Assembly (NCBI GenBank): GCA_016789785.1
Contig: JAEUQE010000105.1
Coordinates: 1 to 28,257, forward strand
Reading direction: 5' to 3'
DNA length: 28,257 nucleotides
Origin: Bryobacterales bacterium
GTDB lineage: Bacteria > Acidobacteriota > Terriglobia > Bryobacterales > Bryobacteraceae
Within the stretch, counting starts at the first letter, position 1; the number at the start of each line of letters is the position of its first letter. Positions 8,892 through 17,401 of this stretch are shown one piece after another. Below the pieces are notes generated by a model that searched no databases, was not told the DNA's origin, and was given only the letters and a program-made list of their open reading frames with translations. The position numbers were made by a program, and so were the translations under genes.

Positions 8892-8897
8892 AGTGTA
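8892..8897 (-). promoter_or_regulatory. -10-like TACACT close to AI-2E transporter start
   Basis: On the minus strand TACACT runs from 8897 to 8892, and seven bases separate it from the ATG at 8884. With normal spacing the transcript would begin within about 2 nt of the start codon. No good -35 is visible. Together with the missing Shine-Dalgarno this fits leaderless expression; inferred only. Confidence 0.4.
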
Positions 8898-8960
8898 GCG
8901 CGGCTGGCACAAGGGGTTCACGAGCCGTTCATCGCAATGTGAAATGATGATCGATTCGAT

Positions 8961-10007
8961 ATGACCCGGCACCTTCTCATCCTGATCCTGATCGGCCTGC
9001 CCGCGGTTGCGGAACGCAAGGCCAAGAACGTGATTCTTCTGCTGGCTGACGCTGGCGGCACTTCCACATTGCACGCGGCAAGCGTGCACGGACACAAGGC
9101 AACGCGCAAGCTATTCGTACAGTCCATGCCGCATATCGGCTTATCTGATACTTCGACGGCGTCGCAGTGGGTATCGGATTCCGCGGCAGGCATGACTGCC
9201 ATCGTTACCGGAATAAAGACGCACAACGGCGTGTTGTCGCAAGATGACAAGGCGGTGCGAGGCAAAGTGGACGGCGCGCCATTGAAGACGATTCTCGAAT
9301 ACGCCGAGGAGCGCGGACTCTCCACAGGCATCATCACGAGCCAGGCGTTTTTCGATGCGACGCCGGCAGCCTGCTTCTCCCAAGTGAATGACCGGCGGGC
9401 AACGGCGAAAATTCTGGAGCAGTTCCTGAAGCCGCGATTCGGCGATGGAGTAGACGTACTGATTGGGGCCGGCCGCAAGCAGGCGCTCGCCGCGACACCC
9501 GATTTCCTGGATCGCGCGAAGCAGAAGTACGCGGTAGTGGAATCGCCATCCGCAGTGACCGATCAGAAGCGTGTGATTGCCGTGATCGACGGAAAGTTCG
9601 AATTGGCGGCAGTGATGCAGCGCACCATCGACATCCTGTCAAAGAACAAGAAGGGCTACTTCCTGATGGTGGAGTGGGACGCGCACACGGATAATGCAAA
9701 AGCCGGTCTCGATCGCGTGGTGGAGTTCGACCAGGCGATCCGCCAGACGGCGCAACGTCCCGACAGCAAGGACACGCTGTTGCTCTTCACCGCCGACCAC
9801 TCGTTCGATCTGCGCATGGTGAGTGGACGCAAAGGCGACGATATCGTTGCCACAAAGGGTGCTTTGAAGATCGACGGCAGCCACTCGGGTGAAGAAGTGC
9901 TGGTGGCCGCGCAGGGACCAGGCGCATCGCGCGTGCGCGGCTACATGGACAACACCGATCTATTCGGCGTCATGATGAGCGCGTTCGGGTGGCGGACGGC
10001 GAAATAG
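8961..10007 (+). CDS. Exported alkaline phosphatase
   Basis: A 348-residue phosphomonoesterase of the alkaline phosphatase superfamily, with a Sec signal peptide (about 1-17) placing it in the periplasm. A metal-binding aspartate is in LLLADAGG (D30), where the family usually has GDGMG. The nucleophile is S74 in VSDSAAGMTAIVTG. D279-H280 in TADHS and H308 in GSHSGEE correspond to the late metal ligands. The middle ligand segment is compact, E238-W-D240-A-H242-T-D244, shorter than the spacing in E. coli PhoA. At 348 residues it is also shorter than PhoA (about 470). Expected activity is phosphate release from monoesters, but the altered metal loop makes substrate choice uncertain. It is divergent from the AI-2E permease with a 76-bp gap. 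Confidence 0.9.
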   Translation: MTRHLLILILIGLPAVAERKAKNVILLLADAGGTSTLHAASVHGHKATRKLFVQSMPHIGLSDTSTASQWVSDSAAGMTAIVTGIKTHNGVLSQDDKAVRGKVDGAPLKTILEYAEERGLSTGIITSQAFFDATPAACFSQVNDRRATAKILEQFLKPRFGDGVDVLIGAGRKQALAATPDFLDRAKQKYAVVESPSAVTDQKRVIAVIDGKFELAAVMQRTIDILSKNKKGYFLMVEWDAHTDNAKAGLDRVVEFDQAIRQTAQRPDSKDTLLLFTADHSFDLRMVSGRKGDDIVATKGALKIDGSHSGEEVLVAAQGPGASRVRGYMDNTDLFGVMMSAFGWRTAK

Positions 10008-10009
10008 GA

Positions 10010-10027
10010 GATGGCGCCGCGGCCATC
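10010..10027. terminator. Hairpin between convergent phosphatase and receptor genes
   Basis: A perfect 6-bp stem, GATGGC (10010-10015) and GCCATC (10022-10027), with a 6-nt GC-rich loop, lies in the 43-bp convergent gap. There is no T-run on either side, so it is not a canonical intrinsic terminator. It could still protect 3' ends or act for both genes. Confidence 0.3.
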
Positions 10028-10050
10028 CCCTTGATCGCTCTTGCGGGACG

Positions 10051-13000
10051 CTACCACTCCATGCGGCCGACAATGATGTGATGCATGCGGGCGGTACCGA
10101 TGTCGGAGAAGCTGCCGCGGCCAATGCCGGCGAAGCGGCCAAACTGTGCCAGGTTGTTCAAGTTGTAGCTGGCGCCTGGATCGGCAAGCTGTGGCTGCTT
10201 AGTCGGATTGTTGATGTCCCAGCGCACGGTGAAGCGGAAGCGCTCCTTCACGGGGAATGTCTTCGACAGCGACAACTGTGTCCATTGCAGACCCGGCGAT
10301 TCCACCACATTGCGGCCCATCGTGCCGGCAGTGTACGCGGCAGGATAGGCGAACGCATTCACGTTGAAGTAGCTGTTCTGCGCGGCAAGCGGAAAGCGGT
10401 TCGCGCCCACTGAGTAGCCGTCGACCACCATTTGCTCCGCAGGCAGGATCGCGTTGGGCCGCTGCAGGCCGGGTAGTTGACGATTCGGATTACCAGCCGC
10501 GGTGACCTGCACCGGCGGCCCGCTCTGGAAGGTCTGTGTCCATGCGAGTTCCCATCCACCAAGCACGTAGTCCTTGGGGCCGCCACTCGACATGAAGCGG
10601 CGACCCTTGCCGAACGGTAACTCATAGGTGAACACGCTGACAAACCGGTGGCGGATGTCGTAGCTGGCGCGGCCCTTCTCCAGATTTCGGTTGTACCAGG
10701 TGATGCCGCTACGTCCGCCGTCGTCGTCACCATCATTCAGCGTCTTTCCCAGTTGATAGAACGCGTTGAGCGTCATGCCCGAGGCATAGCGCCGCTCGAA
10801 GCGGAGCATTCCGCTGTGATGCGAATTGTGGCCATAGTTCGCGTAGTGCTGAATGCCGCCAAACTGCCGGTATGGTTTGTAGTTCTGCACCGCCTGGAAC
10901 ACACGGTCGAGTTCCGCGCGCTCGGTGGAGATGTTGAGCGGCACCACATTCATGTCCCAGTTGTTCAACAGTCCGACGCCGGACGAACCTTGATAGATGG
11001 TTTCCATCAACCAGCTATTGGTCAACTGGACCTGGAAGCCGCCGGACCACATCAACACATAGGGCAGACGCATGTTGGGATCAAACCACGAGGCGTTGCG
11101 GCCCGCATAATTGGTGCCTTGGAAGGGCACGCTGCCATCCGGATTCACCGTGAAGCGGATGGCTCCGGGACCTTGCGAAAGCGTGAACGCGTGACGCGGA
11201 TCGCCGGGGTTTTGCTGAACGTTGGCGGTTGCGATGTACTCTTCAAAGTTCTGGCCGATGCCGTTTGTGAAGAGGTCGACCGAGTACATGCCGAAGCTCG
11301 ACCGGAAAACGACTCGCGGCTTCAGAGTCCATGCCATGCCGAGGCGGGGCTGGAAGTTGTTGAGGTCGCGTTTGGCGAGCAGGCCCTTGCCGTGTACGAT
11401 GGCGCCCCGCAACCCTGTGAGCGGATCATTGACGTTCGGATCGAACTGCGCCTGCTGGCCGTACTTCGTGGTGAACGGCGACTCATAGCTCCAACGCACA
11501 CCGAGTTCGAGCGTCAGATTGCGGCGCGGACGCCAAGACGTTTGGCCGTAGAACGCGTGCGACCACCAGCGTGGCAGCCATGTCGCCTGGTTGCTCTGAA
11601 AGATGCCTTGCCCCACGGTGCCCAGCAGCAAACTGGCGAATGCGTTGCCGGTATTTGGAATAAAGGGATTCTCCGTACCAGCCATCCGATACTGTCCCGA
11701 AGGAAGAGTCGCGTTGAGCGAGTTGTAGCGAGTACGAAGCAATTCGTACCCGAACTTGAGCGTGTGCTTCCCAGTGACCTTGGTAAAGTTCTCCTGGAAC
11801 GTGAAGTCCTCCGCGATGTCGCGCGAACGTCCCCCGGGACCGAGGCCGAAGAAGCGGCCGCCACCGGAGTTCTGGAAGTCAGGGAACGTTTCCGCGGAGA
11901 CGCCTGGAATGCCGAGTTTGGCGGCCCAGCCTTGATCGAAGCTTTCCGGCAGGGCGGTATTCGCACGCCGGTTGAAGCCGAGGCGAGCTTCGTTGATCGT
12001 GGTCGGATTGAAGGTGTAGGTATCGGAGATCACAACGTTGCGCTGATCGAGTGGCTTCACGTACACACTGCCGTAGACAAGCTCAGTGAGTTCACGAACC
12101 GGGCGTTCCGCGTTGCGATGGCGCACCTGCGAATAGCGCCCGAACAACTTGTGGCTGACGTTGAATTGATGATCGATCTTGGCGTCGTAGCGTTGGAAAT
12201 CGTAGGCGCCGCCTGCGTTGTAGGTGAGGTTGTTCACGGGTCCTGTCGCAGTAAGCGTGCCCGGATCGCTCTGTTCGCGCCAGGGTTTCAGTGCGATCAG
12301 GTTGGTCGCGACTTTGTCGAAACGGCTGGAGGGGACCTGGTTGTTCGCGAAAGGCTGGCGGCTCCAGGTGGTTCCATTGAGCACCGTGGTGGCAGGATCG
12401 AAGATCGGAAGACCGCGGCCACCGAAAGAGAAGTTGCCCGCATACATTTCCGGGCTCGGCACCGTAACAATCACTGTCTCGCTGACCTTCTCGTAGTGCT
12501 GCTGGAAGCCGCCGAAGAAGAACGTCTTGTTCTTGACGATCGGGCCAGACGCTGTGGCTCCCCATTCGTGGTAGGTGAACGAACCGGTGCGCGGCAATTG
12601 TTCGAGGAAGGCGCGGTGAATCAGTTTGCCGTTGGTGTAGCGGTCCTCAATGGAGCCGTGGAACTGATTCGTGCCGCCCTTGAACACGAGGCTCAACTGT
12701 CCGCCCGCGGAGTGGCCGAACTCGGCGGGTGACCCGGTGGTCCACATCTTGAACTCCTGGATCGAATCGAGCGATGCGATCATGGTGCGCTGGAAATCGC
12801 CGACCTGGCCGACCGCGGGCTCCTTGCCGCTGACGCCGTCCATCGAGTAGCCGATCGCACGCTGGCGCTGGCCAACGGCATGCTGCCCGTTGATGTTTGT
12901 CATGCCGGGCATGTAGAGCAGTACACGATGCACGAACTTCTGCATGACGGGCAACTTCTCCACTACCTCGCCGTCCAGCACCTGGCCCGATCCGGCGGTC

Positions 13001-13386
13001 TCGGTTTCGAGCAGCGGAGGCGTGGCGGCCACCTGGATCGACTCGGTGACATTGCCGACTTCCATTTGGATATCGAAGCGTGGAGACTCGTTGATGCGGA
13101 GCACGATGCCCGAGCGTTGAACGGTCTTGAAACCTGCTGCCTCAATGCGGAGCTCATAGTTACCGGAGTTGAGATTCGGCAAGTAGTAGTCGCCTGTTGG
13201 CGACGTCACCGTTTCGTGAAGAAACGACGTGCCGGTATTGCGCGCCGTGACTTTGGCGCCTGGCACCGTGGCGCCGGTAGTATCGGTAATGGTGCCGACG
13301 ATCGACGCTCCGCCGGTGCTTTGCGCAGACAGCGGTACGGTCGCGCACACAAACGAAGCGAGCATCAACAACATGGGGATTCGCAT
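10051..13386 (-). CDS. TonB-dependent receptor, Oar-like, with carboxypeptidase-regulatory domain
   Basis: A 1111-residue outer-membrane protein. A signal peptide (about 1-22, ending PLSAQ) is followed by a CarboxypepD_reg-like beta-sandwich (about 26-112: GTITDTTGATVPGAKV, then GDYYLPNLNSGNYELRIEAAGFK). A plug region begins near 128 (ETETAGSGQVLDGEVVEKLPV), and a long beta-barrel ends in an aromatic residue (VGRMEW), as outer-membrane barrels do. This is the Oar/cadherin-like receptor type that is greatly expanded in Acidobacteriota; ligands are usually unknown large or plant-derived molecules. I start at the ATG at 13386 because GAGG lies 5 nt upstream and the signal peptide begins there. 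The reading frame stays open 19 codons further upstream, but that stretch overlaps the -10 region. It is divergent from the PQQ-like operon. Confidence 0.95.
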   Translation of the reverse strand: MRIPMLLMLASFVCATVPLSAQSTGGASIVGTITDTTGATVPGAKVTARNTGTSFLHETVTSPTGDYYLPNLNSGNYELRIEAAGFKTVQRSGIVLRINESPRFDIQMEVGNVTESIQVAATPPLLETETAGSGQVLDGEVVEKLPVMQKFVHRVLLYMPGMTNINGQHAVGQRQRAIGYSMDGVSGKEPAVGQVGDFQRTMIASLDSIQEFKMWTTGSPAEFGHSAGGQLSLVFKGGTNQFHGSIEDRYTNGKLIHRAFLEQLPRTGSFTYHEWGATASGPIVKNKTFFFGGFQQHYEKVSETVIVTVPSPEMYAGNFSFGGRGLPIFDPATTVLNGTTWSRQPFANNQVPSSRFDKVATNLIALKPWREQSDPGTLTATGPVNNLTYNAGGAYDFQRYDAKIDHQFNVSHKLFGRYSQVRHRNAERPVRELTELVYGSVYVKPLDQRNVVISDTYTFNPTTINEARLGFNRRANTALPESFDQGWAAKLGIPGVSAETFPDFQNSGGGRFFGLGPGGRSRDIAEDFTFQENFTKVTGKHTLKFGYELLRTRYNSLNATLPSGQYRMAGTENPFIPNTGNAFASLLLGTVGQGIFQSNQATWLPRWWSHAFYGQTSWRPRRNLTLELGVRWSYESPFTTKYGQQAQFDPNVNDPLTGLRGAIVHGKGLLAKRDLNNFQPRLGMAWTLKPRVVFRSSFGMYSVDLFTNGIGQNFEEYIATANVQQNPGDPRHAFTLSQGPGAIRFTVNPDGSVPFQGTNYAGRNASWFDPNMRLPYVLMWSGGFQVQLTNSWLMETIYQGSSGVGLLNNWDMNVVPLNISTERAELDRVFQAVQNYKPYRQFGGIQHYANYGHNSHHSGMLRFERRYASGMTLNAFYQLGKTLNDGDDDGGRSGITWYNRNLEKGRASYDIRHRFVSVFTYELPFGKGRRFMSSGGPKDYVLGGWELAWTQTFQSGPPVQVTAAGNPNRQLPGLQRPNAILPAEQMVVDGYSVGANRFPLAAQNSYFNVNAFAYPAAYTAGTMGRNVVESPGLQWTQLSLSKTFPVKERFRFTVRWDINNPTKQPQLADPGASYNLNNLAQFGRFAGIGRGSFSDIGTARMHHIIVGRMEW

Positions 13387-13441
13387 AGTAGCCTCGCAAG
13401 CCCAGAAAGTGGAACAAGATCCCAAAGGGAAACTGGCGGGC

Positions 13442-13447
13442 ATTATA
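13442..13447 (-). promoter_or_regulatory. Consensus -10 (TATAAT) of the TonB-dependent receptor
   Basis: On the minus strand a perfect TATAAT runs 13447 to 13442, giving a predicted start near 13435 and a leader of about 49 nt ending in GAGG. The -35 is poor (GTGTTT at 17 bp or TTGGTG at 20 bp), so an activator may be needed. The box also argues against the longer N-terminal extension of the receptor. Confidence 0.55.
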
Positions 13448-13523
13448 TATCAGCCAGCCCCCGAAAACACCAACGCCTGGACCAAACGTTGAAACCGGCT
13501 ACTCACGGAGAGGCGGCACGAAA

Positions 13524-13551
13524 CCTTTCCCCGCGGCGCAACGCCTTTCCC
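13524..13551. repeat. Two direct repeats CCTTTCCC, 20 bp apart
   Basis: CCTTTCCC occurs at 13524-13531 and again at 13544-13551, exactly 20 bp start to start, about two helical turns. It sits between the receptor promoter and the PQQ-like operon promoter (its -35 is at 13589). Such spacing is typical of dimeric or tandem activator sites, but an 8-bp repeat can arise by chance. Confidence 0.3.
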
Positions 13552-13588
13552 TTGTGGAGACTGGGACTCTCGGAAGAAAGGCCACGGA

Positions 13589-13618
13589 TTGACGGGCCGA
13601 ATCCTCGAATCGTATTCT
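13589..13618 (+). promoter_or_regulatory. Sigma70-like promoter of the PQQ-like operon
   Basis: TTGACG (13589-13594), an 18-bp spacer, then TATTCT (13613-13618). The -35 matches consensus at five of six positions and the -10 at four. The predicted start is near 13625, about 23 nt before the ATG at 13648. No clear Shine-Dalgarno is present in the leader. Confidence 0.6.
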
Positions 13619-13647
13619 TGGGATAGCCCTCAAAGCCGCACAAACAC

Positions 13648-15873
13648 ATGAAGCAAGCCCGTTTCGCGCTCTTTTTGTTCACAACCACCGCTCTGTTACA
13701 TGCCGACGATTGGACGGATTATCGCGGCCCCAAACAGAACGGCGTGTCGATGGAAAAGAACCTGCCGTCATCATGGTCGCCCGATGGCGAGAATCTGGCG
13801 TGGAAATCGCCGTACGGGGGGCGTTCGGCGCCCGTGATTCACGGCAACCGGCTCTACATGTTGAACACCGTGGGCAAAGGCGCCACGCTGCAGGAACGTC
13901 TGCTGTGCCTGAATGCCGACACGGGTGCTCTGGTTTGGGAGCATCGCATGAACCTTTACTTGAGCGATGTTCCGCCGCACCGAGCTGCGTGGTCGTCGCC
14001 GGTGGTGGATCCCGAAACGGGCAACATCTACGTCTATAACGTCCATGGCGCGCTCGTGGCGGTGAACCGACTGGGCAAGGTTGTGTGGCAACGATCGATG
14101 GTGGAGGAACAGGGTCTGGTCACCACGCATGGCGGACGCACGGTGTCGCCGGTGATCTATCAAAATCTTGTGATCGTGAGTGGGGTCTCCACGGGATGGG
14201 GCGATCAGGCACGTGCGGCGCATCGCTTCTTTGGCCTGGACAAGCGCACAGGAGAGTTCGTGTGGGTATCCACGCCGGGCGGACGTCCGTTTGATACCAC
14301 GTATTCGCCTCCTGTGATTACTGACGTGGAAGGCGTAAAGCTGCTGATCGCAGGCGGCGGCGACGGTACCGTGCACGCGGTCAAGCCGTTGACCGGTGAG
14401 CCCGTGTGGAAATTTGAGATGAGCAAGCGCGGTGTGAACGCAGGCGTGGTTGTGCTTGGCAAGAACGCAGTGGTGAGTCATAGCGAAGAGAATCTCGACA
14501 CGAGCGAAATGGGATTGCTCGCATCCATCAACGCGGCTGGCAAAGGTGCGCTTGGTCCATCGGATGTGAAGTGGTCGATCAAGGGTTTCCAGGGCGGTTT
14601 CGCCTCGCCGATCATGGATGGCGACCGGGTGTTCCAACTCGACAACGGCGCGAACATCTTTGCATTCGACTTCCACACGGGCCGGCAGCTTTGGAAGCAG
14701 AACCTCGGCACGATTCAGAAAGCATCGCCCGTGTGGGCTGACGGCAAGATTTATGTCGGGACCGAGAACGGTAAGTTCTTTATCCTGAAGCCGCACAATG
14801 ACCGGTGCGAGATCCTGGATTCCGATGAAGTCGGCGCCGCGGGCAAGGAGCAGATCATCGCATCGGCGGCCGTGTCGCGAGGCCGTATCTACTTTGTATC
14901 GACAGAGGCGATTTACGCGATCGGCAAGAAGGGCGCGGGCGTGAATCCTCCGCCCTATCGTCCCGAGCCAGTACCGATGTTGACCTCGGAAAACCCGTTC
15001 ACGCATGTGCAGGTGGTTCCGGCCGAAGTGATCCTGAAGCCCGGGCAGCCTGTGACCTTCGGCGTACGCATGTTCGATAGCCGTGGACGGTTCATGCAGA
15101 TGGCCGAGGCGGTGACCTGGACCGTGGAAGGGCTGAAAGGCGCGGTTGCAGGCAACACCTACACCGCACCCAAAGACGCGGCTGCGCAGGCCGGCGTACT
15201 GAAGGCCACGGTGTCAGGCGTCGTCGGAACGGCCCGGGTGCGCGTGATCCCGCCGATGCCCGTATCCGAGGACTTCGACGGCATCGCGCCCGGTCAAGTA
15301 CCACGGCATTGGACCAACACGCTTGGCAAGTACGTGGTTCGCGAGGTGGAAGGCAAGAAGGTTTTGGTGAAGCTGGCCGACAACGCGTTCACCAAACGCG
15401 CCCGCTCCTTCGCGGCATCCGCCGATTGGAAGAACTACACGGTGGAGTGCGATGTGAGCGCCACCGAGAAACGCCGGCAGATGGGCGATGGAGGCATCGT
15501 CGCGCAACGTTATCAGCTCGCGCTGTTCGGCAATCACCAGCGTCTGGAATTGCAGAGCTGGCAGCCGGAGACGGAACGTACCGTCGCGATTCCGTTCCCT
15601 TGGAAGAAGGATACGTGGTACCGGCTGAAGCTCACCGTGGATACGATGCCCGATGGCAAGGTCCGCGCACGTGGCAAAGCGTGGGTTGTGGGCGAGCCTG
15701 AGCCGGAGCAGTGGCAGGTGGAGAAGATCGACGCTCTCGGCAATCAGGAAGGCGCGCCAGGCATCTACGCCGACGCACCGTTCGAGGTGTTCTTTGATAA
15801 CTTCAAAGTAACGCCGAACGCAACTGGATCGAGAACAGGTGCGTCATCCATGAAGAAGGTAGCAGGCAAATGA
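13648..15873 (+). CDS. Secreted PQQ-like beta-propeller protein with Ig-like and jelly-roll C-terminal domains
   Basis: A 741-residue exported protein. The signal peptide ends near residue 19 (TTTALLHA), followed by DWTDYRGPKQNG, a common opening of PQQ_2-type secreted propellers. Propeller blades span about 30-440, with repeats of the form 'SPVxxGxxIYV... G.LVW', for example APVIHGNRLYMLN, SSPVVDPETGNIYVYN and ASPVWADGKIYVGTENG. Residues about 453-533 look like an Ig-like/Big domain (VVPAEVILKPGQPVTFGVRM). From about 538 to 725 a LamG/DUF1080-like sandwich follows (DFDGIAPGQVPRHW, then FEVFFDNFKV). No heme site or quinoprotein dehydrogenase residues are evident, so PQQ binding should not be assumed. 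Its stop overlaps the next start (ATGA). Confidence 0.85.
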   Translation: MKQARFALFLFTTTALLHADDWTDYRGPKQNGVSMEKNLPSSWSPDGENLAWKSPYGGRSAPVIHGNRLYMLNTVGKGATLQERLLCLNADTGALVWEHRMNLYLSDVPPHRAAWSSPVVDPETGNIYVYNVHGALVAVNRLGKVVWQRSMVEEQGLVTTHGGRTVSPVIYQNLVIVSGVSTGWGDQARAAHRFFGLDKRTGEFVWVSTPGGRPFDTTYSPPVITDVEGVKLLIAGGGDGTVHAVKPLTGEPVWKFEMSKRGVNAGVVVLGKNAVVSHSEENLDTSEMGLLASINAAGKGALGPSDVKWSIKGFQGGFASPIMDGDRVFQLDNGANIFAFDFHTGRQLWKQNLGTIQKASPVWADGKIYVGTENGKFFILKPHNDRCEILDSDEVGAAGKEQIIASAAVSRGRIYFVSTEAIYAIGKKGAGVNPPPYRPEPVPMLTSENPFTHVQVVPAEVILKPGQPVTFGVRMFDSRGRFMQMAEAVTWTVEGLKGAVAGNTYTAPKDAAAQAGVLKATVSGVVGTARVRVIPPMPVSEDFDGIAPGQVPRHWTNTLGKYVVREVEGKKVLVKLADNAFTKRARSFAASADWKNYTVECDVSATEKRRQMGDGGIVAQRYQLALFGNHQRLELQSWQPETERTVAIPFPWKKDTWYRLKLTVDTMPDGKVRARGKAWVVGEPEPEQWQVEKIDALGNQEGAPGIYADAPFEVFFDNFKVTPNATGSRTGASSMKKVAGK

Positions 15874-17375
15874 AACAGACACCCCGGAATTTGTTTTGGA
15901 AAACGACGGTAGCCGCACTCGCCGTTGGGCTCTATCTCGGGCCGCACTTCCAGCATGTGCTTGCCTCCGATCCTGGATCGGGCGACTGGCCCATGTGGGG
16001 CGGCACCGCGGACCGCAACATGGTCTCCAAGGCCAAAGGCATCATCGCGAAGTGGGATGTTGCCAAGAAGGAAAACGTGAAGTGGGTGGCGGCGCTCGGT
16101 TCGCAGACCTACGGCAATCCCGTTGTGGCCGGTGGACAGGTCTACATCGGAACCAACAACGAGGCGTTGCGTGACCCCAAGCAGGGTGGCGACCGGGGCG
16201 TGCTGATGGCGTTCCGCGAGTCGGATGGTGAATTCCTGTGGCAGCAGGCGAACGAGAAACTGGCTGCCGGGCGCGTGAATGACTGGCCGTTTCAAGGTGT
16301 GTGTTCTTCGCCGCTGGTGGAGGGCGAGATCCTCTACTACGTGACCAACCGCTGCGAAGTGGTCGCGCTGGACACGAAGGGGTTCTACGACGACGAGAAC
16401 GATGGCCCCACCAAGGACGAAAAACTGATCGGCAAGAAGGACGCCGACGTTCTCTGGAAGTTCGACATGATGGAGGAAGTGGGCGCGTTCCCACACAATA
16501 TGGCGAATTCGTCGCCTGTGAGCTATGGCGACTTGATCTACGTGATGACATCGAACGGCCAGGATGAGAGCCATGTGAATGTGCCCTCACCGAAGGCGCC
16601 GTCGATCATCGCATTGAACAAGAAGACCGGCAAGCTGGTGTGGGAAGACAACTCCGTCGGCGAGAAGATCCTCCATGGACAGTGGTCTTCGCCGGCCGTG
16701 GGTAAAATTGGCGATGTGGTGCAGGTGGTTTCGCCGCAGGGCGACGGCTGGGTGCGCGGCTATGATGCGTTGACGGGCAAGAAACTCTGGGAGTTCGACA
16801 CGAATCCAAAGGACTCTGTGTGGCCGAAGACGCGCAACGAAACGATCAGCACGCCGGTGATCTATGAAGGCGTGGTGTATGTGGCGAACGGCCAGGATCC
16901 CGAGCACGGCGAAGGCGTGGGTCATCTCTACGCGATTGACGGCACCAAGCGTGGTGACATCACCAAGACGGGCCAGATCTGGCACTATGGCGAAATCCGC
17001 CGGTCGATCTCGACAGGCGCGGTCTACAACGGCATGGTGTTCTACGCCGATTTCAGTGGATTCCTGCACTGCCTGGATGCAAAGACCGGCAAGCAGCACT
17101 GGAAGCACGACATGCTGGCGGCGATCTGGGGATCGCCGATGGTGATCGACGGCAAGGTGTACCTTGGCGACGAAGACGGCGACATCGCGATTCTCGAAGC
17201 GTCGCCAACGAAGAAACTGGTTGCTGAGTTGAACATGGGCAGTTCGGTGTACTGCACGCCCGTGGCGGCCAACGGCACGTTGTTCATCGCCAACCGGAAT
17301 CAGCTTTACGCTCTGGCGGAGACGAAGAAGCCGTCGGCGTGGCGCACCGTGCAGCAGTTGTTCGCACGGCGGTAA
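15870..17375 (+). CDS. Secreted PQQ-like beta-propeller protein
   Basis: A 501-residue exported propeller protein. An N-terminal hydrophobic segment (TTVAALAVGLYLGPHF, about 12-27) acts as signal peptide or anchor, followed by DWPMWGGTADRNMV. Blades run through nearly the whole protein: YGNPVVAGGQVYIGTNNE, CSSPLVEGEILYYVTN, NSSPVSYGDLIYVMT, STPVIYEGVVYVANG, GSPMVIDGKVYLGDEDG and CTPVAANGTLFIANRNQLYAL. It resembles the upstream propeller but lacks the extra C-terminal domains. An acidic insertion (FYDDENDGPTKDEK) lies near 170-184. The start codon overlaps the upstream stop by 4 bp, so the two are probably translationally coupled and may act together in the periplasm. There is no evidence of enzyme activity; a scaffold or binding role is equally possible. 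Confidence 0.85.
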   Translation: MKQTPRNLFWKTTVAALAVGLYLGPHFQHVLASDPGSGDWPMWGGTADRNMVSKAKGIIAKWDVAKKENVKWVAALGSQTYGNPVVAGGQVYIGTNNEALRDPKQGGDRGVLMAFRESDGEFLWQQANEKLAAGRVNDWPFQGVCSSPLVEGEILYYVTNRCEVVALDTKGFYDDENDGPTKDEKLIGKKDADVLWKFDMMEEVGAFPHNMANSSPVSYGDLIYVMTSNGQDESHVNVPSPKAPSIIALNKKTGKLVWEDNSVGEKILHGQWSSPAVGKIGDVVQVVSPQGDGWVRGYDALTGKKLWEFDTNPKDSVWPKTRNETISTPVIYEGVVYVANGQDPEHGEGVGHLYAIDGTKRGDITKTGQIWHYGEIRRSISTGAVYNGMVFYADFSGFLHCLDAKTGKQHWKHDMLAAIWGSPMVIDGKVYLGDEDGDIAILEASPTKKLVAELNMGSSVYCTPVAANGTLFIANRNQLYALAETKKPSAWRTVQQLFARR

Positions 17376-17401
17376 CGGTCAATCGCATCGACTGAAACAC
17401 C

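Noticed and set aside
10648..12732. Long open frame of 694 codons on the plus strand, opposite the TonB-dependent receptor
   Set aside because: It is fully antisense to a well-supported receptor gene, is rich in Arg, Val, Glu and His without any domain, signal peptide or ribosome-binding site, and is a typical shadow frame of GC-rich coding DNA.
13387..13443. N-terminal 19-codon extension of the TonB-dependent receptor
   Set aside because: It overlaps a perfect TATAAT, lacks a ribosome-binding site, and would place non-signal residues before a good signal peptide; the ATG at 13386 has GAGG 5 nt upstream.
13771..15006. Open frame of 411 codons on the minus strand opposite the first PQQ-like gene
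   Set aside because: Antisense to clear propeller repeats; composition is His/Arg/Leu-rich with no recognisable domain.
13648..17375. Quinoprotein alcohol dehydrogenase (true PQQ enzyme)
   Set aside because: Only the propeller repeat pattern is present; I see no vicinal-cysteine disulfide, catalytic Asp context or heme-binding CxxCH motif.
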